Origin: CAZFVY01 sp964522665
GTDB taxonomy: Bacteria > Verrucomicrobiota > Verrucomicrobiia > Limisphaerales > CAZFVY01
DNA: 22,819 bases
Assembly: GCA_964522665.1 (NCBI GenBank)
Contig: CAZFVY010000112.1
Location: 1-22,819 of the forward strand
Direction: 5' to 3'
The notes under the pieces are model-generated. The model made no database searches. It worked only from the letters and a program-made list of their open reading frames with translations, and had not been told where the DNA came from. The position numbers were made by a program, and so were the translations under genes. Positions within the stretch are counted from its first letter, which is position 1. Each line of letters opens with the position of its first letter. Below, in pieces: positions 7,882 through 17,200 of the stretch.

Positions 7882-8781
7882 ATGACGACTTTGCCTCACG
7901 CGCTCCGCCGTTCACTGACTGTCGTGATTCTGGGTTGGACGGCGATCGCGCAACTGACGTCGTCCGCCGCCGAACCGCCTCCGGCGAGTACGGCGGGTTC
8001 CGAACGGGACGGCGCGAAATCAGGGCAACCGCTCCTGCCGCCGGCGGACCGCGCCACTCCGCGGAAGGATGCGAACTCACGTCTCGCGCATACGCAGTTG
8101 CTCGAAAAGGCGGCCAAGGGACACATCGACATCTATTTTGTGGGCGACTCAATTACCCGCCGATGGGGGGCCAGTGACACGAAATACCGAGGGTTGCTCG
8201 AGAATTGGACGACGAATTTTTTCGGTTGGAACGCCGCTGATTTCGGCTGGGGCGCGGATCGCGCCGAGAACATCCTTTGGCGCCTCGAAAACGGGGAACT
8301 GGATGGGGTGAACCCCAAGGTCATCGTGGTTCTGGCGGGGACTAATAATCTCGGACCTGGACCGGCGGACGACGCGAAAATCGCGGACATCACCCGCGGA
8401 TTGAAAGCGATCCTCGATCTTTGCCGCTCCAAGGCTCCGCGCGCGGCCATCATTCTAACCGGCATCTTCCCCCGCAACGACAACCTCGCGGCGCTGCCCG
8501 CCATCAAACGGATTAACGAGAATCTCGCGGGGTTCTGCGACGGCAAAGCGGTCCGTTACCTCAACATCAATGACCGGCTCGCGGACCGCGACGGCCGGCT
8601 GTTCGAAGGCATGATGGACGCGCGGGATAAGCTGCACCCGACGGTGGAGGGCTACCAGGTTTGGGCCGACGCCTTGAAGCCGATCTTCACGGAACTCCTC
8701 GGTCCGCCCGCCAAAACGGATCAGGCGCCGCCGCCGACCGGCGACCCGAGCGCCGCCGCTCAACCTGTCGCCAAGCCGTAG
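7882..8781 (+). CDS. secreted SGNH/GDSL hydrolase
   Basis: This exported esterase is of the SGNH superfamily, closest in pattern to the platelet-activating-factor acetylhydrolase-like and acetylxylan esterase-like groups. A signal peptide precedes SSAAEPPPAS. The four blocks are visible: GDSITRRWG with nucleophile Ser about 90, FGWGAD with oxyanion Gly about 124, AGTNNLG with Asn about 155, and DKLHPTVEGY with Asp about 249 and His about 252. The start is set at the ATG at 7882; a GTG directly before it at 7879 is also in frame. Length is 299 residues. About 45 residues between the signal peptide and the catalytic domain, and the last 25 residues, are Pro/Ala rich and look unstructured. It lies 78 bp after the CE15 gene in the same direction, suggesting co-expression and removal of acetyl or related groups from plant polysaccharide. 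The exact substrate is not readable. Confidence 0.9.
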   Translation: MTTLPHALRRSLTVVILGWTAIAQLTSSAAEPPPASTAGSERDGAKSGQPLLPPADRATPRKDANSRLAHTQLLEKAAKGHIDIYFVGDSITRRWGASDTKYRGLLENWTTNFFGWNAADFGWGADRAENILWRLENGELDGVNPKVIVVLAGTNNLGPGPADDAKIADITRGLKAILDLCRSKAPRAAIILTGIFPRNDNLAALPAIKRINENLAGFCDGKAVRYLNINDRLADRDGRLFEGMMDARDKLHPTVEGYQVWADALKPIFTELLGPPAKTDQAPPPTGDPSAAAQPVAKP

Positions 8782-8800
8782 TCCGCGCCGACCGGACTAC
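8778..8800 (+). terminator. hairpin overlapping the SGNH stop codon, possible terminator
   Basis: GTAGTCCG (8778-8785), a 7-nt loop, and CGGACTAC (8793-8800) form a perfect 8-bp stem that includes the TAG stop codon. No T-tract follows, so intrinsic termination is uncertain. It could instead stabilise the 3' end of the esterase mRNA. Its position separates the esterase pair from the restriction-modification genes. Confidence 0.4.
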
Positions 8801-8838
8801 CGCCCGGCCCGCGCAAAATGGGCCTTCGTGAGGAATCG

Positions 8839-8871
8839 GCGTTTTGCCGTGGCAAACGCGGCTTTTGCCAC
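8839..8871. promoter_or_regulatory. overlapping inverted repeats upstream of the methyltransferase, candidate operator
   Basis: GTGGCAAA (8849-8856) and TTTGCCAC (8864-8871) form a perfect 8-bp inverted repeat with a 7-nt spacer. It ends 15 nt before the GTG start of the methyltransferase. The left arm also pairs with GCGTTTTGCC at 8839-8848 through a single bulged base, giving two mutually exclusive hairpins. Such symmetrical sites beside restriction-modification genes are often bound by a controller protein or by the methyltransferase itself. No controller gene is present here. Confidence 0.5.
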
Positions 8872-8886
8872 TAGAATTAACGCACG

Positions 8887-10008
8887 GTGAAAATAAAGCA
8901 TTCGGTCACCAAACTCGGTGAAATCCACTGTAACGACGCGCTGACGGTTTTTCGAGAATCGGTGGCTGTCGCCTCAGTGGATCTCATCATGACGAGTCCG
9001 CCATTTGGACTCGTTCGCAAAAAAGACTACGGAAACGCTGACGCGCACGAATACCTCGAGTGGTTCAAGCCTTTCGGAGAAGCCTTTTTTCGCGCGCTCA
9101 AGCCTCAAGGTTCGTTGGTGATCGACATCGGAGGCGCTTGGATTCCGGGTCAGCCCACGCGCAGCCTTTACCATTATGAGCTTTTAATCATGCTCTGTCG
9201 GGAGTACGGCTTTCACCTGGCTCAGGAATTCTACTGGTGGAATCCGTCCCGCCTGCCAACCCCGGCCGAGTGGGTGACGGTGCGTCGGGTTCGCGTCAAG
9301 GACGCTGTCAATTGCATTTGGTGGTTGTCCAAAACCCCTTGGCCAAAGGCGAGCAATCGTCGGGTTCTTCAGCCCTATTCCGAAAGTATGCGACAACTTC
9401 TTGACAAAGGCTACACCCCCAAACTGCGCCCCTCCGGTCACGATATATCCGACTGTTTCGGAACCGACAATGGCGCCGCGATTCCACCTAATCTTATTGC
9501 GCTCGCGCATACGGAAAGTAACTCCGCGTACATTCGCTATTGCGCTCTGAACGGGATAAAGCCCCACCCGGCTCGCTTCCCGGTGGACCTGCCCGATTTC
9601 TTTATCCGTATGTTGACCGACGAAGGTGATTTGGTGGTAGATCCATTTGGCGGGAGCTGCGTGACGGGCGAAGCCGCGGAACGCCGTGGCCGCCGGTGGA
9701 TGTGTTGCGAGATCGTTGAGGACTACGTGAAGGGCGCTCTCGGTCGTTTTGACGAACCGTTCGTGACAGGTTATCCGGCACCGGGGGAACGGCGGGCCAA
9801 GGATGAGCCGTACTACCGCGCCTTCAAACCGGGCTTCGTCGTCGATGGCGCCGCGAGCGAACCGCTGCCAGCCGATGGGGGCGCCAAACGGCCAAATGCG
9901 CGATCAAAACCCAACCGGACGTTGGCCCGCGCTTCGGTTGAATCTCGATCCAAGCAACTCGTTTTGCTGGAGTCGGCTCCAGGGCGAAAGCAGCGGAGAC
10001 GGCCATAG
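8887..10008 (+). CDS. type II DNA methyltransferase, beta class, probably N4-cytosine
   Basis: This SAM-dependent methyltransferase would protect host DNA from the adjacent endonuclease. Motif IV is TSPPFG (residues 36-41) near the N terminus. The SAM-binding motif I, DPFGGSCVTGEAAERRG (from Asp about 252), lies near the C-terminal end. This permuted IV-before-I order defines the beta class. A Ser-Pro-Pro-aromatic catalytic motif is typical of N4-cytosine enzymes, although N6-adenine cannot be excluded from sequence alone. The central region (WWNPSRLPTPAEW, then a polar stretch) would hold target recognition. The C-terminal 60-70 residues are basic. The start is the GTG at 8887, since no earlier or nearby ATG exists. 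GC is lower than in neighbours: two sampled 60-bp blocks give 31/60 (9361) and 28/60 (9481), against 45/60 in one block of the giant gene (13561). That fits acquisition by transfer. The HNH gene starts 32 bp downstream. Confidence 0.9.
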   Translation: MKIKHSVTKLGEIHCNDALTVFRESVAVASVDLIMTSPPFGLVRKKDYGNADAHEYLEWFKPFGEAFFRALKPQGSLVIDIGGAWIPGQPTRSLYHYELLIMLCREYGFHLAQEFYWWNPSRLPTPAEWVTVRRVRVKDAVNCIWWLSKTPWPKASNRRVLQPYSESMRQLLDKGYTPKLRPSGHDISDCFGTDNGAAIPPNLIALAHTESNSAYIRYCALNGIKPHPARFPVDLPDFFIRMLTDEGDLVVDPFGGSCVTGEAAERRGRRWMCCEIVEDYVKGALGRFDEPFVTGYPAPGERRAKDEPYYRAFKPGFVVDGAASEPLPADGGAKRPNARSKPNRTLARASVESRSKQLVLLESAPGRKQRRRP

Positions 10009-10040
10009 GCACACGGTTCCAGAGCTTTCTCGGCGGCGTC

Positions 10041-11045
10041 ATGTCCATCCGACTTTCCAAGAGTAATCTGCTCCAGCGAGTCCTGAGCGCCGCCCGCGCG
10101 TCTGGCTGGAACCCGATTCCCCTTGGCGAAGACCACCCGTTCCGCATCGCGCTGGCTCGGGGCGAGTCGCAAGAAACGGTCCTCTGCTACATCTGGAACC
10201 TCACCTACGGGGGATATCCCCGCGACCCTAATGAGCTTCGAATTCAAATCACGGGGGTCGATCGTTTTTCAATCCAAGAGGGAGTGAAGACCATCGTGGT
10301 GGGATGGAGCGAAACGGACCAAATATTCGTTGGTTTTGACGTTGCCAAACATCTCTTGTGGATGCAGGGACGGTCGCCCTCCTTTCAGATTCGCCGCGAG
10401 ACGGTGACCGCGGCCGCCGTCAGCGGCTTCTGCCCGCAACTCCGCGGGAACCTCGAAATCGCAATCGCGTTCCGGCCCGATTTCTTCGGCGCTTATGTCC
10501 AAGAATTGGAGAGCCTGCACGCCGCGGCGCAACGCGCCGAGGACTTGCAATCTTTACAAGAAATCGCCGCGGAACCGGCGGATCATTGGATATTGGACAT
10601 CCCGCCGGGGCCTCGGCGAGTCGAGCTCCAGCAGATTCAGCGTAAAATACGCGATCAACGGTTTCGGAAAAACGTTCTGAGCGCCTATCATTTCCGTTGC
10701 GCCATGAGCGGTATTCAGCTGGACCTTTTGGACGCCGCGCATTTGATTCCGGTCGAGCACGTGAAGGGCACCGATGAGACAAAAAATGGCATTTGCCTGA
10801 GCGCCATTCACCACCGCGCGTTTGACCAAGGTCTTTTGGGAATCCGCAAAGATTACTCGATTGTGTTCAACGACCGCCGGCTCAACGAGCTGAAGAGCCT
10901 TGGCTGGCATGACGGAATCGACTTGTTCAAATCCACTCTGCGCCAACGCATCATTCTTCCCGTCGCGCCGCAATTACGACCAGATCCCGACTACTTGGTC
11001 TTCGGTCAATCGCTACGGGGTTGGACCCGTCGCGCTTTGATTTAA
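10041..11045 (+). CDS. HNH endonuclease, likely restriction partner of the methyltransferase
   Basis: This 334-residue protein is probably the restriction enzyme of the pair. The C-terminal part carries an HNH module (HNH_2-like): HFRCAMSGIQLDLLDAAHLIPV, then TKNGICLSAIHHRAFDQGLLGI. The metal and catalytic residues would be His about 234, Asn about 249 and His about 257/258. The N-terminal 200 residues match no domain I can name and presumably recognise DNA. They include the NLTYGGYPRDPNELRIQITG block found in other restriction-type HNH proteins, by my recollection of the family. The ATG at 10041 lies 32 bp after the methyltransferase stop, same strand, so the two are probably co-transcribed with the methyltransferase first. 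That order favours protection before cutting. The recognition sequence cannot be read. All catalytic residues look intact, so the system appears active rather than decayed. Confidence 0.85.
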   Translation: MSIRLSKSNLLQRVLSAARASGWNPIPLGEDHPFRIALARGESQETVLCYIWNLTYGGYPRDPNELRIQITGVDRFSIQEGVKTIVVGWSETDQIFVGFDVAKHLLWMQGRSPSFQIRRETVTAAAVSGFCPQLRGNLEIAIAFRPDFFGAYVQELESLHAAAQRAEDLQSLQEIAAEPADHWILDIPPGPRRVELQQIQRKIRDQRFRKNVLSAYHFRCAMSGIQLDLLDAAHLIPVEHVKGTDETKNGICLSAIHHRAFDQGLLGIRKDYSIVFNDRRLNELKSLGWHDGIDLFKSTLRQRIILPVAPQLRPDPDYLVFGQSLRGWTRRALI

Positions 11046-11088
11046 CAAGTGGATGCCGACGGCGGGCAACACCGGCGCACGCTGGACT

Positions 11089-11108
11089 CCGAGCGCCGCC
11101 GCGCTCGG
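11089..11108 (+). terminator. GC-rich hairpin after the HNH gene, possible terminator
   Basis: CCGAGCG (11089-11095), a CCGCCG loop, and CGCTCGG (11102-11108) form a perfect 7-bp stem 44 bp after the HNH stop. No T-tract follows, so Rho-independent termination is doubtful. It marks the right edge of the restriction-modification region. Confidence 0.35.
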
Positions 11109-11217
11109 TGTGCCTGGTTGGCTCCCGCGTCTGGCGTCGGGTTTTCCGCTGTAAATTTCACCGATCGGCGCTATCGTGGGAGGATCAGATGACAGCCGAC
11201 CGTGATTGCGAGTATTT

Positions 11218-11233
11218 GGGCGCCCGGGCGCCC
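11218..11233. promoter_or_regulatory. 16-bp perfect palindrome before the giant LTD/CotH gene
   Basis: GGGCGCCC is repeated twice in tandem, giving a 16-bp fully self-complementary sequence. It lies 2 bp before a possible ATG (11236) and 32 bp before the preferred ATG (11266). It could be an operator or a leader hairpin of the 7.5-kb gene. The function is inferred from position only. Confidence 0.35.
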
Positions 11234-11265
11234 GCATGCCCTCGTTTCCTCCGTTAATACGCAGT

Positions 11266-14200
11266 ATGCTCAACGTTAATTGCCCAACTCCCTCAGCAGT
11301 TTGCCACCGCTCCCGCGCCGTCCGCGCGCGGATCGGGGCCATCGCCGCTTTCCTCGCGAGCGCCCTCGGCGCCTTCGCCGGGGACATGACTCCCATCACG
11401 GTTACCGGATTCAACCGGGACGTCATCATCGAGAATACCGCCTCCGGCCCGCCGTATAACGCCGCGGCTCTGGAGTTCAATCCGGGCGAAGGGACGGCCT
11501 TTTATCAAGCGGGTTTGAAGGGGAAGAGCTACGGGCTGCCGACCAACGGCGTCTTCGTCAGCGTGCTGGATGGGAGCACGGTGTTTAAATTCCAACCCTA
11601 CACGGGCAATAACGCCCTGGTATTGAGCAGTGAAACGAGCCTCGCGTCCGGGACGTTGACCCTCGTGACGCCCGCAACCTACAAGCGGATCGCGTTCATC
11701 GCCCATTCGGGCAGCGGCGGAAGCACGCCCAACGTGACGCTCCGGTTTGCGGACGGGAGCACGTATGTCACGCCCTACAACGCGCAGGATTGGTTTTATA
11801 ACGACAATTTCGCCATCCAGGGGATGGAGCGCATTTACCTCGCCGCGGGGAACACGGAAGGCGCCCCCACCGATCCGCGTTTTTACCAGACGACGATCGA
11901 TTTGGACGCGGCCCTCGGCGCCCGGAATTTGCCGCTGGTGAGCTTGACCTTCGCCAAAGCGGCGGCCAATTCGACGGGCATTTACGCCGTCAGCGGCGAA
12001 GTCGCGGTGGGCACGCCGGTGACGATCATCAGCCAGCCCACCAGCGTGACGGTGAACGAATTGACTCCCGCGACTTTCACGGTGGGCGTGGGCGGCAATC
12101 CTTCGCCCTCGTTGCAATGGTTCCGCAATGGAGCCGCCCTCACGGGCGCCACGGGACCGGTTTACGCCATCGCCGCGGCGGCCGTCGCGGACGATCAAGC
12201 CCAGTTTCAAGTCGTCGCCGCGAATCAGGTCAGCAACGTCTCCTATAGCGTCACCAGCGCCGTGGCGCGCCTCACCGTCATTCGGGATACGACGGCGCCG
12301 ACGCTCCTAGGCGCGCAATCGCTCGGCTTGGGTGAGATTCAGGCGAGCTTTTCCGAACGCCTCGCCCCAAGCTCGGCCACGAATCTGGCCAACTACGCCC
12401 TCACGCTGGCGGACGTCAATATCGCGATCCTGAGCGCCACCCAGGACGCCTCGCAGAGCAACGTGGTGTTGAGCGTCGCCGCGCTGAATGAAGGCTCCAC
12501 CTACGCCCTGATTGTGAATCGGCTCACCGATCAGTCCGCCGCGGCGAACGTCATCGCCACCAACTCGCGCGCGACGTTTACCGCCGCCAGTTACGCGCCC
12601 GCGGGGGTCGGCGCCCCGGCGCCGGCGGGCGGACAGATTCCCTCGGGCAACGGGTACAACATAACCGGCGGCGGTTCCGACATCGGGGGCGTCGGCGATC
12701 AATTTCAATTCGCGTATCAACAACGCAGCGGTGACTTTGATGTGCGCGTCCGGCTCGATTCGCTCCCCGCCGTGGACGCTTGGTCGAAAGCGGGCTTGAT
12801 GGCGAGGGAAACCCTCGTCCCGGGCGCGCGTTTCGCCGGCGCGCTCGCCACGCCGTCCATCAGCGGCGCCTTCTTCGAGTCGCGCGCCACGGTCAACGCC
12901 GCGACCACCGTGGCCGGCGCCGCCCCAGTCAATTACCCGAATACCTGGTTGCGTCTCAAACGGGCCGGTTCCGCGTTCACCGGTTTCGACGGTTTCGACG
13001 GGCAGAATTGGACCCAGCTCGGCTCGGCCACGCTGAGCCTGCCGGCGACCATTTACCTCGGTTTCGCGGTTTCCAGCCACGATACCAATCAAGCGGTGAC
13101 GGCGGCGTTCCGTGACTTTTCGCCGGTGACCACGGCCGGAACCAGCCCGCCGCTGACGACCGAGCCGCTTAGCCAATCAAGCCGGCGAACCAGCCTGATT
13201 ATCTCCGAAATCATGTATCACCCGGCGAAAACTCGGGGCGTCACCAACGTGGACGCCGACGGCTACGTGACCAACAGTCTCGAGTACGTCGAGCTGTTCA
13301 ACACCCGGGGCGAGCCGCAGGATTTGAGCTCCTACCAACTCCAAGGCAGCATCGCCTACACGTTCCCGGCGGGCACGGTGATCCCCGGGGGCGGCTTCCT
13401 CGTCGTGGCGGCTTCGCCGGCGGACGTGCAGAGCGTTTACGGCCTCTCCGGCGTGCTCGGCCCGTTCCTGGGCAATCTGCCCAACAGCACGGGTTTAGTT
13501 CGACTGGTTAATCAGGCGGGCGGCGTTTTTCTGGAGGTGAACTACGGCACGACGCCTCCCTGGCCGGTCAGCCCGGACGGCGCGGGCCATTCGCTGGTCC
13601 TGGCGCGACCTTCCTACGGCGAGGACAATCCGCTCGCCTGGGCCGCCAGTGATTCGGTGGGCGGTTCTCCCGGCCGCCTCGACCCAATTACCGCGGACCC
13701 GTTGCGGAACGTCGTCATCAATGAGTTTCTCGCGCACAGTGATCCGCCCCTCGAGGACTTTATCGAACTCTACAATCGCGGCGGCCAAGCGCTGGACCTC
13801 TCCGGCTGTTCGCTGAGCGACGACCCGGCGACGAACAAATATGTCCTCCCCGCCGGCGCGGTCATTGCCGCCCACGGTTTCGTCTCGTTTCAACAGTCGC
13901 AACTCGGTTTCAGCCTGAAGGCGGCCGGCCAGACGATTTACTTCCGCAACCCGGCCGGATCGCGGGTCTTGGACGCGGCGCGGTACGAAGACCAATTGAA
14001 CGGCGTTTCGTTTGGCCGAACGCCGGATGGCGGCGTCGCCTGGCGACCGCTGGCCGCGCGCACGCCGGGCGCCGCGAACAGCGGCCCGCGCGCCTCCGAC
14101 ATCGTGATCAACGAAATCATGTACGCGCCGATCTCCTTGAACAGCGACGATCAATACGTCGAACTTTACAACCGCGGCGCCGCGGCCGTGGATGTCAGCG

Positions 14201-17200
14201 GATGGAAATTCACGTCCGGAATCACGTTCACTTTTCCCAAGAAAACCTCGATCCCGGTGGACGGCTATCTGGTGGTGGCGCGCAACGCCGCGCGAATGTT
14301 GACCAATTACCCGAATTTGAACGCGGGCAACCTGGTCGGCGATTTCGGCGGCTCGCTTTCCGGCAAGGGCGAGCGGCTGGCCTTGGCGATGCCCGATCCG
14401 GTGGTCACCGCGAACAGCGAGGGCATCGTCACGACCAACGTCATCTATCCGGTCGTCAACGAGGTCACGTATGGCACGGGCGGTCGCTGGGGCCAATGGT
14501 CGAGCGGCGGCGGCAGCAGCCTCGAATTGATCGACCCGCGCGCGGATAATTCCCTGGCGCCGAGCTGGGCGGACAGCGACGAGACCCAAAAAGCGCCCTG
14601 GGCGGTTTTCTCCGCCAAGGGCACGATCGACAATGGCGACGTGGCCGCGGATGAATTGCAGATATTATTGCAAGGCGCGGGCGAATGCCTGGTGGACGAC
14701 GTGCAGGTCCTCACGGCGGCCGGAGCGAACTTGATCGCCAACTCGTCCTTCGAGGCCGGCGCCGGCGGCTGGACCGCCGAAGGCACCGAGGCGAACTCGA
14801 GCCTGGAAACGACCGAGGGCTATAACGGGAGCCGGCAATCCTATCACGTCCGCGCGGTCGATCGCGGCGACAACGAGGTCAATCGCGTGCGGACGCCGTT
14901 GACGAGCGCCCTGGCCTCCGGGACCCAAAACGTCACCATCCGCGGCGCGGCGCGCTGGCTGAAAGGCCACCCGGAGGCGCTCTTCCGCCTCCGCGGTAAT
15001 TGGCTCGATTGCGAGGCGGAACTGGCCTTGCCGGCCAGTCCCGGCACCCCGGGCGCGCGCAACAGCCGATACGTCTCCAACGCCCCGCCGGCGATCGTCG
15101 AGGTCAACCATTCGCCCGTGCTGCCCGCCATCGGCCAGCCGTTCGTCGTGAGCGCCCGCGTGAACGACCCGGACGGCCTGGCTGCCGTCACCTTGAAATA
15201 CCGTCTCGATCCGGCCACGACTTACACGAGCCTCACGATGACGAACGCCGGCGGTGGCGTCTTCAGCGCGACCATCCCCGGGCAAAACGCCGCGGGCGTC
15301 GTCGCGTTCTATGTGCAGGCGACCGATGGCGCCGCGGTTCCCGCCACGGCCACCTTTCCCAACGACGCCCCCGCCCGCGAGTGCCTGGCGCGCGTCGGCG
15401 AGACGCAGCCGACGGGGAACTACCCCGTCTATCGCATCTGGATGACGCAGGCCACGCTCAACGCGTGGAACAATCGCAGTAAACTCAACAATTCGCCGCT
15501 CGACGTGACCTTCGTCCTGGGGAATCAGCGCGTGATCTACGACACGCAGGCCCTTTACGCCGGCAGCCCGTACATCGCTCCCGGTTATTGCGGGGCCAAC
15601 TGCGGCGCGTGCGGCTACAGCGTCACCGTGCCCGCGGACGACCTGTTCCTCGGCGAGCAGGACCTGGTGCTCGACTGGTCGGGCGGCCACGGGGGCGAAA
15701 CCAGCGCGATGCAGGAGCAGATGGGCTACTGGATCGCGGACCACTCGAATCTGCCCTTCAGCCATCGCTATACGATCCGCCTGCACGTCAACGGCACGAC
15801 CGATGACTCGCGCCACACGACGTTCGAGGCCGTCATGCAACCGGCGAGCGGCTTCCTCAAGGAGTGGGATTCGGGAACCACCAAGGGTGACTTTTTCAAG
15901 GTCGAGCGCGCGTTCGAGTTCAGCGACGGGGGCAGCCTCACCGCCGATCCCGAGCCGCGACTGCAGAATGTCACGACCACCGGTGGGGCGAAGAAAACCG
16001 AGCATTATCGGTGGAATTGGATTTTCCGCTCGGCCGACCGCGTCAATAATTACACCAACCTGTTCGCGCTGGTGGACGCCGTGAACGCCACGGCGCCGGA
16101 GCCGTTCACCGCCGCCACGACCGGCCTGGTGGACCTCGAAGAATGGATGGGCATTCTTGCGACGGAGCATATCATCGTGAATTTCGACGCCTACGGCCAC
16201 GAGATCGGCAAGAACATGTACGCCTACCTGCCCGCGAATGGGAAATGGCAGATTTACATGTTCGACCTCGACTGGCTGATGCTCGCCGCGCCCCTCCACA
16301 ACTCCGGCTACGCCGCCAGCACGGCGCCGCTTTTCAACGCGGACGACCCGATCGCGACGCGCATGTTCGCGCATCCGCCCTTCGCGCGCGCCTATTGGCG
16401 GACGATTCAGAACGCGGTCAACGGCCCGCTCAACCCGGCGAATTGCAACCCGGTCATGGACGCCAAATACCAATCGCTCCTGGCCAACGGAGTCGCCTGG
16501 TGCGACGGCCAGCCATTGACCGATCCCGGCGTCGTCAAAACCTGGTTCAGCCAAAGGCGGACCTTTCTGCAGACGCAATTGGCCACGGTCAACGCGCCGT
16601 TCGCGGTCAATCCCGCGCCGATCGTCAGCAACAACGTCGCCCTCGTGACGGGAACCGCGCCGATCGAAGCCCAGACCGTCTGGATCAACGGCGCCGCCTG
16701 GCCGCTAACCTGGACCAGCGTGAATAAATGGACGGCGACCGTTCCACTGCGGCCCGGGACCAACCTGTTGTCCGCCACCGCCGTGGACGTTCACGGCCAG
16801 CCGATCGCGGGTGAGACCGGCAGCGTGGCGGTGAAGTTCAATGGCGCCGATTCGTCCGCCGTCGGACAAATCGTGATCAACGAGATCATGTATAATCCGG
16901 TCGTAAGCGGGGCCGAATATGTCGAGTTGTACAACAATTCGGCGAGCGTGACGTTCGATTTGTCGGGCTGGGCGCTGCATGGCGTGAGCTATACGTTTCC
17001 CGCGGGAGCGTCGCTCGGCCCGCGCCAATTCCTGGTCCTAACGGCCAGTCGCACCGCCTTCGCCGGGGCGTACGGCGCGACGATCCCCGTCTTCGATACC
17101 TACCTCGGGAGCCTGCAGAACGGTGGCGAGACGCTGACGCTCTCCCAACCGGGCGACGGGACCAACGAACTCGTGATCGCGCGCGTCCGCTACGATAACT

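Noticed and set aside
15589..15612. Radical-SAM enzyme based on the CX3CX2C spacing
   Set aside because: The surrounding domain is CotH-like in an exported protein and has no radical-SAM barrel features.
14665..16578. Long minus-strand open frame of 637 residues opposite the giant LTD/CotH gene
   Set aside because: It is an Arg/Gly/Val-rich shadow of a high-GC gene with no family motif. The plus-strand frame has clear domains.
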